NCBI GenBank assembly: GCA_012513795.1
Contig: JAAZBN010000107.1
Coordinates: 1-38,559 of the forward strand
Reading direction: 5' to 3'
Source: Bacteroidales bacterium
Lineage (GTDB): Bacteria; Bacteroidota; Bacteroidia; Bacteroidales; VadinHA17
Length of the DNA: 38,559 bases
Notes under the pieces: model-generated
Seen by the model: the letters and a program-made list of their open reading frames with translations, nothing else
What the model was told of the DNA's origin: nothing
Database searches by the model: none
Program-made: the position numbers and the translations under genes
In this document: in pieces, positions 26,055 to 34,098 of the stretch
Layout: every line of letters begins with the position of its first letter
Position numbering within the stretch: the stretch's first letter is position 1

Positions 26055-28145
26055 ATGGAAGACAGCAAAACCAGTCATGTAAAGTCGATTAAGGGCAATG
26101 ACCGCATAACATTCGGTCAGCTGGCTGCCTATTCTGCAGGGGGTATCATCCCCGTTGCACTCTTCAACATCGCCGGGCAACTGGTTGGATTGATGGGTAA
26201 TATAAGCCTGGGTCTCAGTGCATTCTGGCTGGGTCTGATTTTGATCATCCCCAGGCTCTGGGATGCTTTCTCTGACCCCATAGTTGGCCATCTGTCTGAC
26301 AATACGCGTACCAGGTTTGGCAGGCGCAGACCGTTCCTCCTCATTGGAGGTATAGCCGTTGCAGTCTTCTTTGTTGTCATGTGGTGGATACCCAAGGGTG
26401 AGATTGTTCATGCATGGTTCCCCAGTGACTCCGGATTCAAAAGCTTCCAGCTTTTCTACATACTGTTTGCGCTGCTGTTATTCTTTACAGCCACAACGGT
26501 CTTCGAGATACCTCACGGTGCACTTGGCATGGAGATGACCTCAGATCCGCACGAGCGCACACGTCTCTTCAGCGGCAAGAGTTTTATCGGTAACCTGTTT
26601 GCAATGAGCACCCCGTGGCTTTTCGCTCTTGCCAATATGGAGGTGTTCCGCGGCCCTGGCGGCAATGAAGCAGACGGCATGAGGTACGTTTCACTGATGG
26701 TGGCAGCAATCATTATACCGCTCTCCTTCTGGTGGACGGCCAAACTGCGTGAGCCGGGATTCGTCAGGGTCTCAAAACAGGAGAAGACCCATTTCTGGCA
26801 GGATATGAAGATTGTAGGCACCAATAAGAACTTCATTTACCTTGTTCTGACAATCTTCACCCTGGCAATGGGATTCAATTTCGTCAACCTGCTCGGCTCT
26901 TACATTCCCATATTTTATGTATTTGGTGGTGACAAGATTGCCGGTGCCAGGCTGCTTGGAATAAACGGAACCATATGGGCTATCACGGGTGTCCTTGCTG
27001 TCTTCCCCCTCAACTGGATCAGTCCGAAGCTTGGTAAGAGGAACACACTGATCATCTCCATGATTCTGATGACTTTGGCTCAGCTTTCCAAAATCGTATG
27101 CTATAACCCTGAACATCCATACCTGGTAATTATTCCCACCATAATGCTTTCTGCCGGTATGCTCTTTTTCTTTACCCTTGGTTCTTCAATGGTGGGGGAC
27201 ATATGCGATGAGGATGAGCTTCGAACCGGCCACCGTACGGAAGGCAGCTACTATTCAATATACTGGTGGTTCATAAAGCTTGGAACAGCGCTGGCCAGTT
27301 TTGTGGCAGGGATACTGATCACCCTCACTCTCTTTGACGAGACACAGGTCACAAAGGTTGACAGCCTCCAGGGAAGTGTGCGTGACATGCAGGCAAAAGT
27401 TGCATACTGGAAGGATTATCCGGGTGATGGCACTGCAACCACCGGGTGGCTGAAGAACGCTCAGGACCGGACGGCAGAGGCGCTGAAAGAATCCAGGGAT
27501 TATCTTGTCTTCCTCGAGAATGAAACTGTCAAGAAACCAGGGAGGAAGAATACTATTCCTCCGGACATTGAATCACAGAGAAAGAATGTGCTGATGAATG
27601 CAGCGGTTGTTACCAGGCAGAATATCGAGGCACTTGAAAAGCACCATGCAGCTCTTGCCTCTGCTGTGCCCGCTGTGCCCGCAGTAGTCGGTGACAGCCT
27701 TGTCAGGGCTACTGTGCCACTCATAATGCAATCTAAGCTAACAAAGGCAAGGATAAGCTCATTTGACCTGTTTGTTCACCTTCGCACCAGGTCAAATGAA
27801 CAAAAGAAAAGCCGTGACCACACTGAAAACCTTATCAGCCGAATTGCAGACATGAACAGCATAATCTATGCCCTTGAGCCCGGATCACCGCTTGATGTTC
27901 TTGACTCCGGACTGGCGGTAATCGGGGGAGACATTGAGCCGCTTAAGAAACAGTCGCCTTACACCCTCCTGATGATGCGGGTGGTTGAGATAGGATTACC
28001 GGTGCTTCTGTGCCTGCTGGCACTCTTCTTTGCCTTCCGGTATGCACTGACAGAGAAGAGGACACTGGAGATAAAAGAGCTGCTGCAACAGAAAAGGGAT
28101 AACGCCAGGATGGAGGGTATGCCTGACGGGCTGCAGGAGAATTAG
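26055..28145 (+). CDS. GPH-type sugar:cation symporter (MFS) with a large extra loop
   Basis: A 696-residue inner-membrane transporter, far longer than the usual 450-500 residues of glycoside-pentoside-hexuronide symporters. Eleven hydrophobic segments are followed from residue 428 to about 638 by a hydrophilic, Lys/Glu/Gln-rich, helical-looking insert (for example SLQGSVRDMQAKVAYWKDY; NVLMNAAVVTRQNIEALEKHH), and then a twelfth segment (LLMMRVVEIGLPVLLCLLAL). Family motifs are RLWDAFSDPIVGHLSDNTRT with GRRRPF in the loop between helices 2 and 3, and GDICDEDELRTGHRTEGSYYS before helix 11. With the N-terminus in the cytoplasm, the insert would face the periplasm. It should import sophorose or short beta-1,2-glucooligosaccharides made by the GH144 enzymes, with the cytosolic GH35 and GH94 enzymes encoded next. 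Confidence 0.88.
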   Translation: MEDSKTSHVKSIKGNDRITFGQLAAYSAGGIIPVALFNIAGQLVGLMGNISLGLSAFWLGLILIIPRLWDAFSDPIVGHLSDNTRTRFGRRRPFLLIGGIAVAVFFVVMWWIPKGEIVHAWFPSDSGFKSFQLFYILFALLLFFTATTVFEIPHGALGMEMTSDPHERTRLFSGKSFIGNLFAMSTPWLFALANMEVFRGPGGNEADGMRYVSLMVAAIIIPLSFWWTAKLREPGFVRVSKQEKTHFWQDMKIVGTNKNFIYLVLTIFTLAMGFNFVNLLGSYIPIFYVFGGDKIAGARLLGINGTIWAITGVLAVFPLNWISPKLGKRNTLIISMILMTLAQLSKIVCYNPEHPYLVIIPTIMLSAGMLFFFTLGSSMVGDICDEDELRTGHRTEGSYYSIYWWFIKLGTALASFVAGILITLTLFDETQVTKVDSLQGSVRDMQAKVAYWKDYPGDGTATTGWLKNAQDRTAEALKESRDYLVFLENETVKKPGRKNTIPPDIESQRKNVLMNAAVVTRQNIEALEKHHAALASAVPAVPAVVGDSLVRATVPLIMQSKLTKARISSFDLFVHLRTRSNEQKKSRDHTENLISRIADMNSIIYALEPGSPLDVLDSGLAVIGGDIEPLKKQSPYTLLMMRVVEIGLPVLLCLLALFFAFRYALTEKRTLEIKELLQQKRDNARMEGMPDGLQEN

Positions 28146-28164
28146 ACGAAAAACAGTGGTGTAT

Positions 28165-30597
28165 ATGAAATTCAGTATAAAGGATAACAACTTTTCTCTG
28201 GACGACAAAAAGGTCTTTCTTAATTCCGGGGAGATACACTATTTCCGGATAAGGCGCGAATTGTGGGACAAACACCTGGATGAAGCAGTGAGTGCCGGGC
28301 TGCACGCCGTAAGCACCTATGTTCCGTGGGCATGGCACGAAGAGAAAGAGGGTGTTTTTGATTTCGACGGCACCTCCTGCCCCGAAAAGGATCTGAACGG
28401 CTGGCTACGCAAATGCAAAGAGCATGGCCTTCATGCAATCGTCAAACCCGGTCCCTTCATTCTGGCGGAGTTCAGGGGTGCGGGGCTGCCCGACTGGTTC
28501 CTTGAAAGGTACGGTTATGATGTACGTATGCGCACACGCCAGGGAGTAAGGGTGATTAGTGACGGCGTCAGCCTCTTCAACAAAGATTACCTCTATAAGG
28601 TCAGGCTGTGGTATGACCAGATCATGCCCATTATCAGAAGCAATGAACTGCACCTGGGAGGCCCGGTGATAATGATGCAGGTATGCAATGAGATAGGCGT
28701 CTTTTCATGGCTGGCCAGGCAGGCCGACTACGGCAATGAGGTCAGGAACAGGTTCATTTCATGGGCTTCAGAAAAGTATGGGACTGTCAATGAGTTGAAC
28801 AATCAATGGGGAACGTCGTATAATGCCTTTGATGAGATTGAACTCCCCCCTGACGGCCGTGAGCCTTATGTCTCACCGGCTGACCGTGGCCGTGACAATG
28901 CATGGCACAGCTTCTGGAGACGCTATTATGCTGATTATCTTCGGTTACTGAGCTCAATTATAAGAGAGCACGGTGTCACTGTGCCCCTGTATCATAACCT
29001 TCCGGGATGGATCTACGGTAACGGCTACGAGTTCCCGGTGAATATTACAATGTATGAAGACCTCTTTCAGGGAAAGAGCGAGATCATCTTCGGCGTTGAC
29101 CATATACCTGAGTTTGTCTCTTACAGGAACCTGCATGACGACAGGATAATTAATGACATCACCATGGCTATGCAGGGGAGCGGACCGCTCTTCGCGGCTG
29201 AGTTCCAGAGCGGCTCGCGCGAGTATCATGTGGTGACAAACCCCCGCGAGACAGAGCTGTTCTATAAGGCAAGCATAGCCAACGGGCTGAAGGGATGGAA
29301 CTTTTACATGTTCTCCCAGGGACGTAACGTGAGCCGTCGGGGCTACTCTGGAGACACCTTCTACTGGTTCACTCCGCTTGACGCCGAAGGCAGGCGCGGC
29401 AGCGCCCGGGATGCAGTGAGAAAAATGAGCAGCATGGTGGCAGTATCAGGTGATATAATTGTCAATGCCTGTCGCAGGGCTGACGTATGCGTTCTCTTTT
29501 ACTCCCACTGGTATGCAACGGAGATTGAGAGGCCGGCGGGAGAGGCCTCGGGACTGACTTATGTGCCCTCGGCTGTCAGACGACCGGCATATTTTGACGG
29601 CCTGCTAAAGGCACTGCAGGTACTCAATGTTGATTATGACATGGCTGACCTCAATAGCGCCTCGCCTGAGTCACTGGCACAATACAGGCAGGTTTGGGTC
29701 TTTGCAACCGACGAGATGGATGCCCCTGCCCAGATGACCGTTGCCGGTTATATCACTGGCGGAGGCAATGCAGTTATCTATCCTTATCTTCCTGATCGCG
29801 AGACATCACAGCAGCCCTGTACCATACTCCGTGACATCATCGGGGTGACTCCGTCAGGAACTGAAGTGGTTGAATCGCCGCTGATAGACCTGTTTGACCT
29901 GCGTGATATTAAGTGCAGTAACCCGCAGGTCGTATTCAGCCCGGAATCGCTCTCCGGCGCTCAGGTCATTGCCCGTACCATCATCGGCACGCCGTGCGGC
30001 TTTGAAAAGTGGGTTGGGAAAGGAAAGGTTACATTTATCGGCACCTGGACAGGGTTTGATACCGAAGCACACAGGCTTTTCTACGAGAGGCTGCTTAAGA
30101 GATCAGCTGCACGGCTGCGGAATGCCTTATCAGATAACGGGTTCATAATCGTACGGCAGCGGTTCACTGATGATGGCAGGGGATTGCTCTTTGCGGCAAA
30201 CTACTACAATGAGGAGATGAAGGGCAGCGTCATCTATAAACATCCTGTAACTGGTGAGTCAGTCAGCCTGCCTTATAACGGTGGAGTGATAATGTGGCCG
30301 CCGCTGCGTGCAATGCTTAGCCCTCTCTGCCTGCAACTGACAGTGGGATTGATACTGCTCCATTCAACTTCTGATCTGCTCGGGCTCAATAAGGAGGGCG
30401 GTGAGATTTTCCTGACCCTCAGCGGCGACCGTGACCTTGCCGGGGAAACCGTCATCGAGGGGCCGGAAGCAAGCAGGATAAGCAATGCGGAGATCAATGG
30501 GGTGCCGGCTGAGATTACTGTGATTCAGGAACGCAGGGTGATCACCTACTGCCACGGACACGGGGAGGAGATGATCCTTAAGATTGTCCTTGGATAA
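28165..30597 (+). CDS. GH35-family glycosidase or glucosyltransferase, cytoplasmic
   Basis: An 810-residue protein with no signal peptide, hence cytoplasmic. The TIM-barrel front shows GH35 features: LNSGEIHYFRIRRELW, AVSTYVPWAWHEEKEGVFDF, VKPGPFILAEF. The expected acid/base is Glu176 in MQVCNEIGVF and the nucleophile is Glu346 in LFAAEFQSGSRE; the latter lacks the aromatic residues usual in beta-galactosidases of the family. Residues about 440-640 resemble a Rossmann-like, glutamine-amidotransferase-type domain, and the C-terminus is beta-rich. GH35 mostly holds beta-galactosidases, but a member from Ignavibacterium is known to act on beta-1,2-glucooligosaccharides as a glucosyltransferase. 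Its location between the importer and a GH94 phosphorylase makes such a role likely here. I place the start at the ATG at 28165, not the GTG at 28156. It is 19 bases from the symporter gene. Confidence 0.85.
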   Translation: MKFSIKDNNFSLDDKKVFLNSGEIHYFRIRRELWDKHLDEAVSAGLHAVSTYVPWAWHEEKEGVFDFDGTSCPEKDLNGWLRKCKEHGLHAIVKPGPFILAEFRGAGLPDWFLERYGYDVRMRTRQGVRVISDGVSLFNKDYLYKVRLWYDQIMPIIRSNELHLGGPVIMMQVCNEIGVFSWLARQADYGNEVRNRFISWASEKYGTVNELNNQWGTSYNAFDEIELPPDGREPYVSPADRGRDNAWHSFWRRYYADYLRLLSSIIREHGVTVPLYHNLPGWIYGNGYEFPVNITMYEDLFQGKSEIIFGVDHIPEFVSYRNLHDDRIINDITMAMQGSGPLFAAEFQSGSREYHVVTNPRETELFYKASIANGLKGWNFYMFSQGRNVSRRGYSGDTFYWFTPLDAEGRRGSARDAVRKMSSMVAVSGDIIVNACRRADVCVLFYSHWYATEIERPAGEASGLTYVPSAVRRPAYFDGLLKALQVLNVDYDMADLNSASPESLAQYRQVWVFATDEMDAPAQMTVAGYITGGGNAVIYPYLPDRETSQQPCTILRDIIGVTPSGTEVVESPLIDLFDLRDIKCSNPQVVFSPESLSGAQVIARTIIGTPCGFEKWVGKGKVTFIGTWTGFDTEAHRLFYERLLKRSAARLRNALSDNGFIIVRQRFTDDGRGLLFAANYYNEEMKGSVIYKHPVTGESVSLPYNGGVIMWPPLRAMLSPLCLQLTVGLILLHSTSDLLGLNKEGGEIFLTLSGDRDLAGETVIEGPEASRISNAEINGVPAEITVIQERRVITYCHGHGEEMILKIVLG

Positions 30598-30629
30598 TAA
30601 TATTTTAATAGACAAAACAGATTCTCGTC

Positions 30630-33600
30630 ATGAAAATCATTAACAGGGCAGGCTTGGCGGTTGAGTTTCTTGAGAATGGCGCTGTGTCATGCATACAGAC
30701 TGAGACCATCATGATCAGTCTGCGGCGGGCAACAGTTTATTCCGGTGCATATGCCGGGGTATTTATGAGAAAGCATGACGCTGCAATTGAAAACCATCCT
30801 CTTGCAGGGCCGGGAAGTGACAGCCTTTTCAGGGTGGAGAATGACAGGTACACATCTGCCGGCACCTGGGATGGTGTAGGATATATATGTACCCTTCGAC
30901 TTTCAGAAACTAGCCTGAGCTGGGAGTGGAGGATTGATCTGCAGAACAGCAGCGGCAGTGAAGTTACCCTTGACCTTGTGTGTCTGCAGGATGCCGGTTT
31001 GAAGACGGTTTCTCAGGGGCTTGTGAATGAATACTATGTAAGTCAGTACACGGAGAGGCGGATACTTGATGATGCAAAGGCAGGGAAGGTGATCTGCTGC
31101 CGGCAGAACATGAAGGAGTCGGGCGGCCATCCGTGGCTTATGATGGCATCCCTGGGCAGTGCAGCCTCGGCATCTGCTGACGGGATGCAGTTCTACGGAA
31201 GAAGTTACAGGGCTACCGGCATTCCTGAAGGATTACTGATGGAGAGCCTGGGAGGGGAGTATGCAGGCGAGTCATCTGTTATTGCACTGCAGGAGGAACC
31301 TTTTATGCTTCCGCCAGGTGGAAAAAGGACGGTAAGGTTTGTGTTGACCTTTATGCATGATCACCCCTCTGCCACCACGGATGCAGACCTTGCGAGGCTG
31401 CAGAGCCTGGCAGGGGAATTCATTCATAATCATGCCGCTATTGACGCGGATACACACGACGAGGAGCTTTTGAAACTGTTGAGTGACCCTCATGCTTTTA
31501 CAGCCAGGCTGGAAGGATTCAGGGAGAGTGAACCTAACCTGTTCAGCAAACCGGTCATGCTGCAGGCAGAGGATTTTCCGGAAAAGGAGCTTCAGTCTCA
31601 CTTCCCGGGCCCATGGAGGTATCCGGAATATCTGCAGGGAAGGCTGCTCTCATTCTTTTACGGGAAGAACCGTCATGTAATGCTGAGGGAGAAAGAGCTG
31701 CTGGCTGATCGTCCCCACGGGCATATCATGCATACCGCAACAAACCTGGTGCCGGAAGAAACAGTTATGTCAACCACTGCATTTGCCTTTGGTGTTTTTA
31801 ACTCACACCTGACGCAGGGCAACACCAATTTCAACACCCTTCTGTCAGTATGCAACAGTCAGTTCAACCTCAATCCGGTCTCCGGCCAGAGGATTTTCGT
31901 GGTGACCGGTGGAAGGCAGATGCTTCTCGGTGTGCCGTCTGCCTTTGAGATGGGGCTCAATCACTGCAGGTGGCTCTACCGGCTTGGCAGCGCTCTTTAC
32001 CAGGTACGCACCTGGACTTCCGGCAGGGTGTCTCAGGTCAACATGGATTTCCGGGTCCTGGAGGGTGAACCTGTGGCTGTGGTGGTGACGCATGATTTTG
32101 ATGAACTGAACGACTGGAGCATTAGGCCAGGTAACAATGCAGGAGAGTATATCGCAGTGCCTGCCAGCGGAAGCATGATAAGCCGCAGATTCCCGGATGC
32201 CAGGTTCATGATAACGGTCCAGTACTCTGGCAACAGGTACCATGCCGTAGGCGGCGGACTTACCGGGAAGGAAAGGGAAGTGCCTGAAAGTTCTCTTCTT
32301 GTGATTGAGACAGAGCCGCTCAGACGTTTTTGCATGAGCTTCACGGGTTGTGTTCCCGTTCACTGCACTCCGGTCCGCTTTGACGATGCCGACACAGAGT
32401 ATGCCTCTGATGCAGGCAGTGCCCTTGAGGAGTGGAAGGAGATGAGCCGCTCCCTCTCACTGGAGAGCAATCATGATGACATACAAGCCATATCGGAGAT
32501 CCTTCCATGGTATGGAATGAATGCAGTCACCCACTTCCTAACTCCATACGGCCTGGAGCAGTTCAGCGGTGCGGCATGGGGTACCCGTGACGTCTCACAG
32601 GGACCTGTTGAACTGCTGATAGCAATGGGCAAATACTCAGAAGCCCGCAAGGTGCTGAGTATCATTTTTTCCAGCCAGGAGCCTGACGGCGGCTGGCCGC
32701 AGTGGTGGATGTTTGACAGTTACAATGACATAAGAGCCGACAGCGCACACGGAGACATTATCTACTGGTGCCTGATAGCACTGACCGGTTATTTAAGGGC
32801 GACCGGAGATTTCGGGTTCCTTGACGATAAACTACCATATTTTCAGAAGAGCAGAAACTCGCAAAAGATTATATATCCACTAAGAGAGCACATTGACAGG
32901 CTGGTTAAAAAGGTAATCGGATCATTTATTCCGGGAACGTCGCTTGTCCGCTGCGGGGGAGGCGACTGGAATGATTCACTTCAGCCTGTGAGCAGGGATC
33001 TGGCAGACAGGCTTGTGTCATCTTGGACCGTAGAGATGAATTACCAGGCCTTCAGGCAGTATGCAGAGGTCTGTGCCATGGCCGGTGACGAAAGCCGGGC
33101 TGAGGAGATGAACCATTACAGTGAGTTAATCAGGTCTGATTTCAACAGGCACCTCATCCGCGAAGGTGTTGTGGCGGGCTACGGGCTTGCCGGTGATGAC
33201 GGCAGCATCACGCTGCTGCTTCATCCTTCAGACACACTGACAGGCATCAGTTACAGTCTGTTGCCGATGGAACGCGGAATTGTCAGTGGCCTCTTCTCTC
33301 CGGAGCAGGCAGCATACCATCTGGGTCTGATAGAGAAGCACCTCACAGGACCTGACGGTGCGAGGCTGATGGACCGTCCGCTGCGCTATACAGGCGGCAT
33401 AGAGAAGATGTTCAGGCGAGCGGAGAGCAGCACTTTCTTTGGCAGGGAGATAGGGCTGATGTATATCCATGAGCAAATACGGTATGCCGAGTCACTGGCG
33501 CGCACCGGCAGGGCCTTGGAGTTCCTTAAGGCGTTGCGGCAGGCTATTCCTGTCGGATACGGAATGATAGTCCCCTGCGCTGATATCAGGCAGGCAAACT

Positions 33601-34037
33601 GCTATTACAGCAGCTCCGATGCAATTTTTGAGTCCCGTTACCAGGCTGACAAGAATTATCTTGAGATAATTGAGGGCAGAATCACCCTTAGAGGCGGCTG
33701 GCGTGTCTATTCAAGCGGGCCGGGTATTTTTGCCGGTATCATCATGAACTGTCTGCTGGGCATAAGAAGGGAATGGGGCAGGATTGTGATTGACCCGGTG
33801 ATGCCGGCTTCACTTGACGGTCTGGAAGCTGAAATGGAAATCATGAACCGGTGCGTCACATTCGTCTACCATGTCAGGGAAGAATGTTGCGGTCCGAAAA
33901 GGATTATTGTACACGGAACCGACATTACCCTTTCGCCCGTTAAAAACCAGTACCGGGCAGACGGTGTGGCGGTGGATGAGGCTATCTTCGCGGATATGCC
34001 GCAAGACGGCGAAAACAGGATTGAGGTATATCTTTGA
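30630..34037 (+). CDS. GH94-family 1,2-beta-oligoglucan phosphorylase-like enzyme
   Basis: A 1135-residue cytoplasmic enzyme without signal peptide. The layout follows GH94: a large N-terminal beta-sandwich (super-beta-sandwich, to about residue 570), then an (alpha/alpha)6 catalytic domain and a C-terminal beta-sheet. The catalytic segment CGGGDWNDSL has the family's general-acid Asp within D779-W-N-D782. Upstream are FLTPYGLEQFSGAAWGTRDVSQGP and QEPDGGWPQWWMFD, which resemble the phosphorylase part of cyclic beta-1,2-glucan synthase and the 1,2-beta-oligoglucan phosphorylases of about 1100 residues, and not the shorter cellobiose phosphorylases. Expected reaction: phosphate-dependent release of alpha-glucose 1-phosphate from sophoro-oligosaccharides, saving ATP. 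It lacks the glycosyltransferase and membrane domains of the synthase, so a catabolic role is expected. It is 32 bases after the GH35 gene. Confidence 0.9.
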   Translation: MKIINRAGLAVEFLENGAVSCIQTETIMISLRRATVYSGAYAGVFMRKHDAAIENHPLAGPGSDSLFRVENDRYTSAGTWDGVGYICTLRLSETSLSWEWRIDLQNSSGSEVTLDLVCLQDAGLKTVSQGLVNEYYVSQYTERRILDDAKAGKVICCRQNMKESGGHPWLMMASLGSAASASADGMQFYGRSYRATGIPEGLLMESLGGEYAGESSVIALQEEPFMLPPGGKRTVRFVLTFMHDHPSATTDADLARLQSLAGEFIHNHAAIDADTHDEELLKLLSDPHAFTARLEGFRESEPNLFSKPVMLQAEDFPEKELQSHFPGPWRYPEYLQGRLLSFFYGKNRHVMLREKELLADRPHGHIMHTATNLVPEETVMSTTAFAFGVFNSHLTQGNTNFNTLLSVCNSQFNLNPVSGQRIFVVTGGRQMLLGVPSAFEMGLNHCRWLYRLGSALYQVRTWTSGRVSQVNMDFRVLEGEPVAVVVTHDFDELNDWSIRPGNNAGEYIAVPASGSMISRRFPDARFMITVQYSGNRYHAVGGGLTGKEREVPESSLLVIETEPLRRFCMSFTGCVPVHCTPVRFDDADTEYASDAGSALEEWKEMSRSLSLESNHDDIQAISEILPWYGMNAVTHFLTPYGLEQFSGAAWGTRDVSQGPVELLIAMGKYSEARKVLSIIFSSQEPDGGWPQWWMFDSYNDIRADSAHGDIIYWCLIALTGYLRATGDFGFLDDKLPYFQKSRNSQKIIYPLREHIDRLVKKVIGSFIPGTSLVRCGGGDWNDSLQPVSRDLADRLVSSWTVEMNYQAFRQYAEVCAMAGDESRAEEMNHYSELIRSDFNRHLIREGVVAGYGLAGDDGSITLLLHPSDTLTGISYSLLPMERGIVSGLFSPEQAAYHLGLIEKHLTGPDGARLMDRPLRYTGGIEKMFRRAESSTFFGREIGLMYIHEQIRYAESLARTGRALEFLKALRQAIPVGYGMIVPCADIRQANCYYSSSDAIFESRYQADKNYLEIIEGRITLRGGWRVYSSGPGIFAGIIMNCLLGIRREWGRIVIDPVMPASLDGLEAEMEIMNRCVTFVYHVREECCGPKRIIVHGTDITLSPVKNQYRADGVAVDEAIFADMPQDGENRIEVYL

Positions 34038-34053
34038 GCTCCCAACTTTTTTC

Positions 34054-34082
34054 TATATTTACGTCTGGTAACAGGAAGTTAC
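34054..34082 (+). promoter_or_regulatory. Possible regulator-gene promoter and leader hairpin
   Basis: TATATTTA (34054-34061) differs by one base from TAnnTTTG. Just after it, GTAAC-AGGAA-GTTAC (34068-34082) forms a 5-bp hairpin, and wider bases (GTCTGGT at 34063-34069 with ACCGGAC at 34089-34095) pair with one wobble. It could give the regulator gene its own basal transcription in the 61-base gap. Confidence 0.3.
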
Positions 34083-34098
34083 GTAATAACCGGACTTT

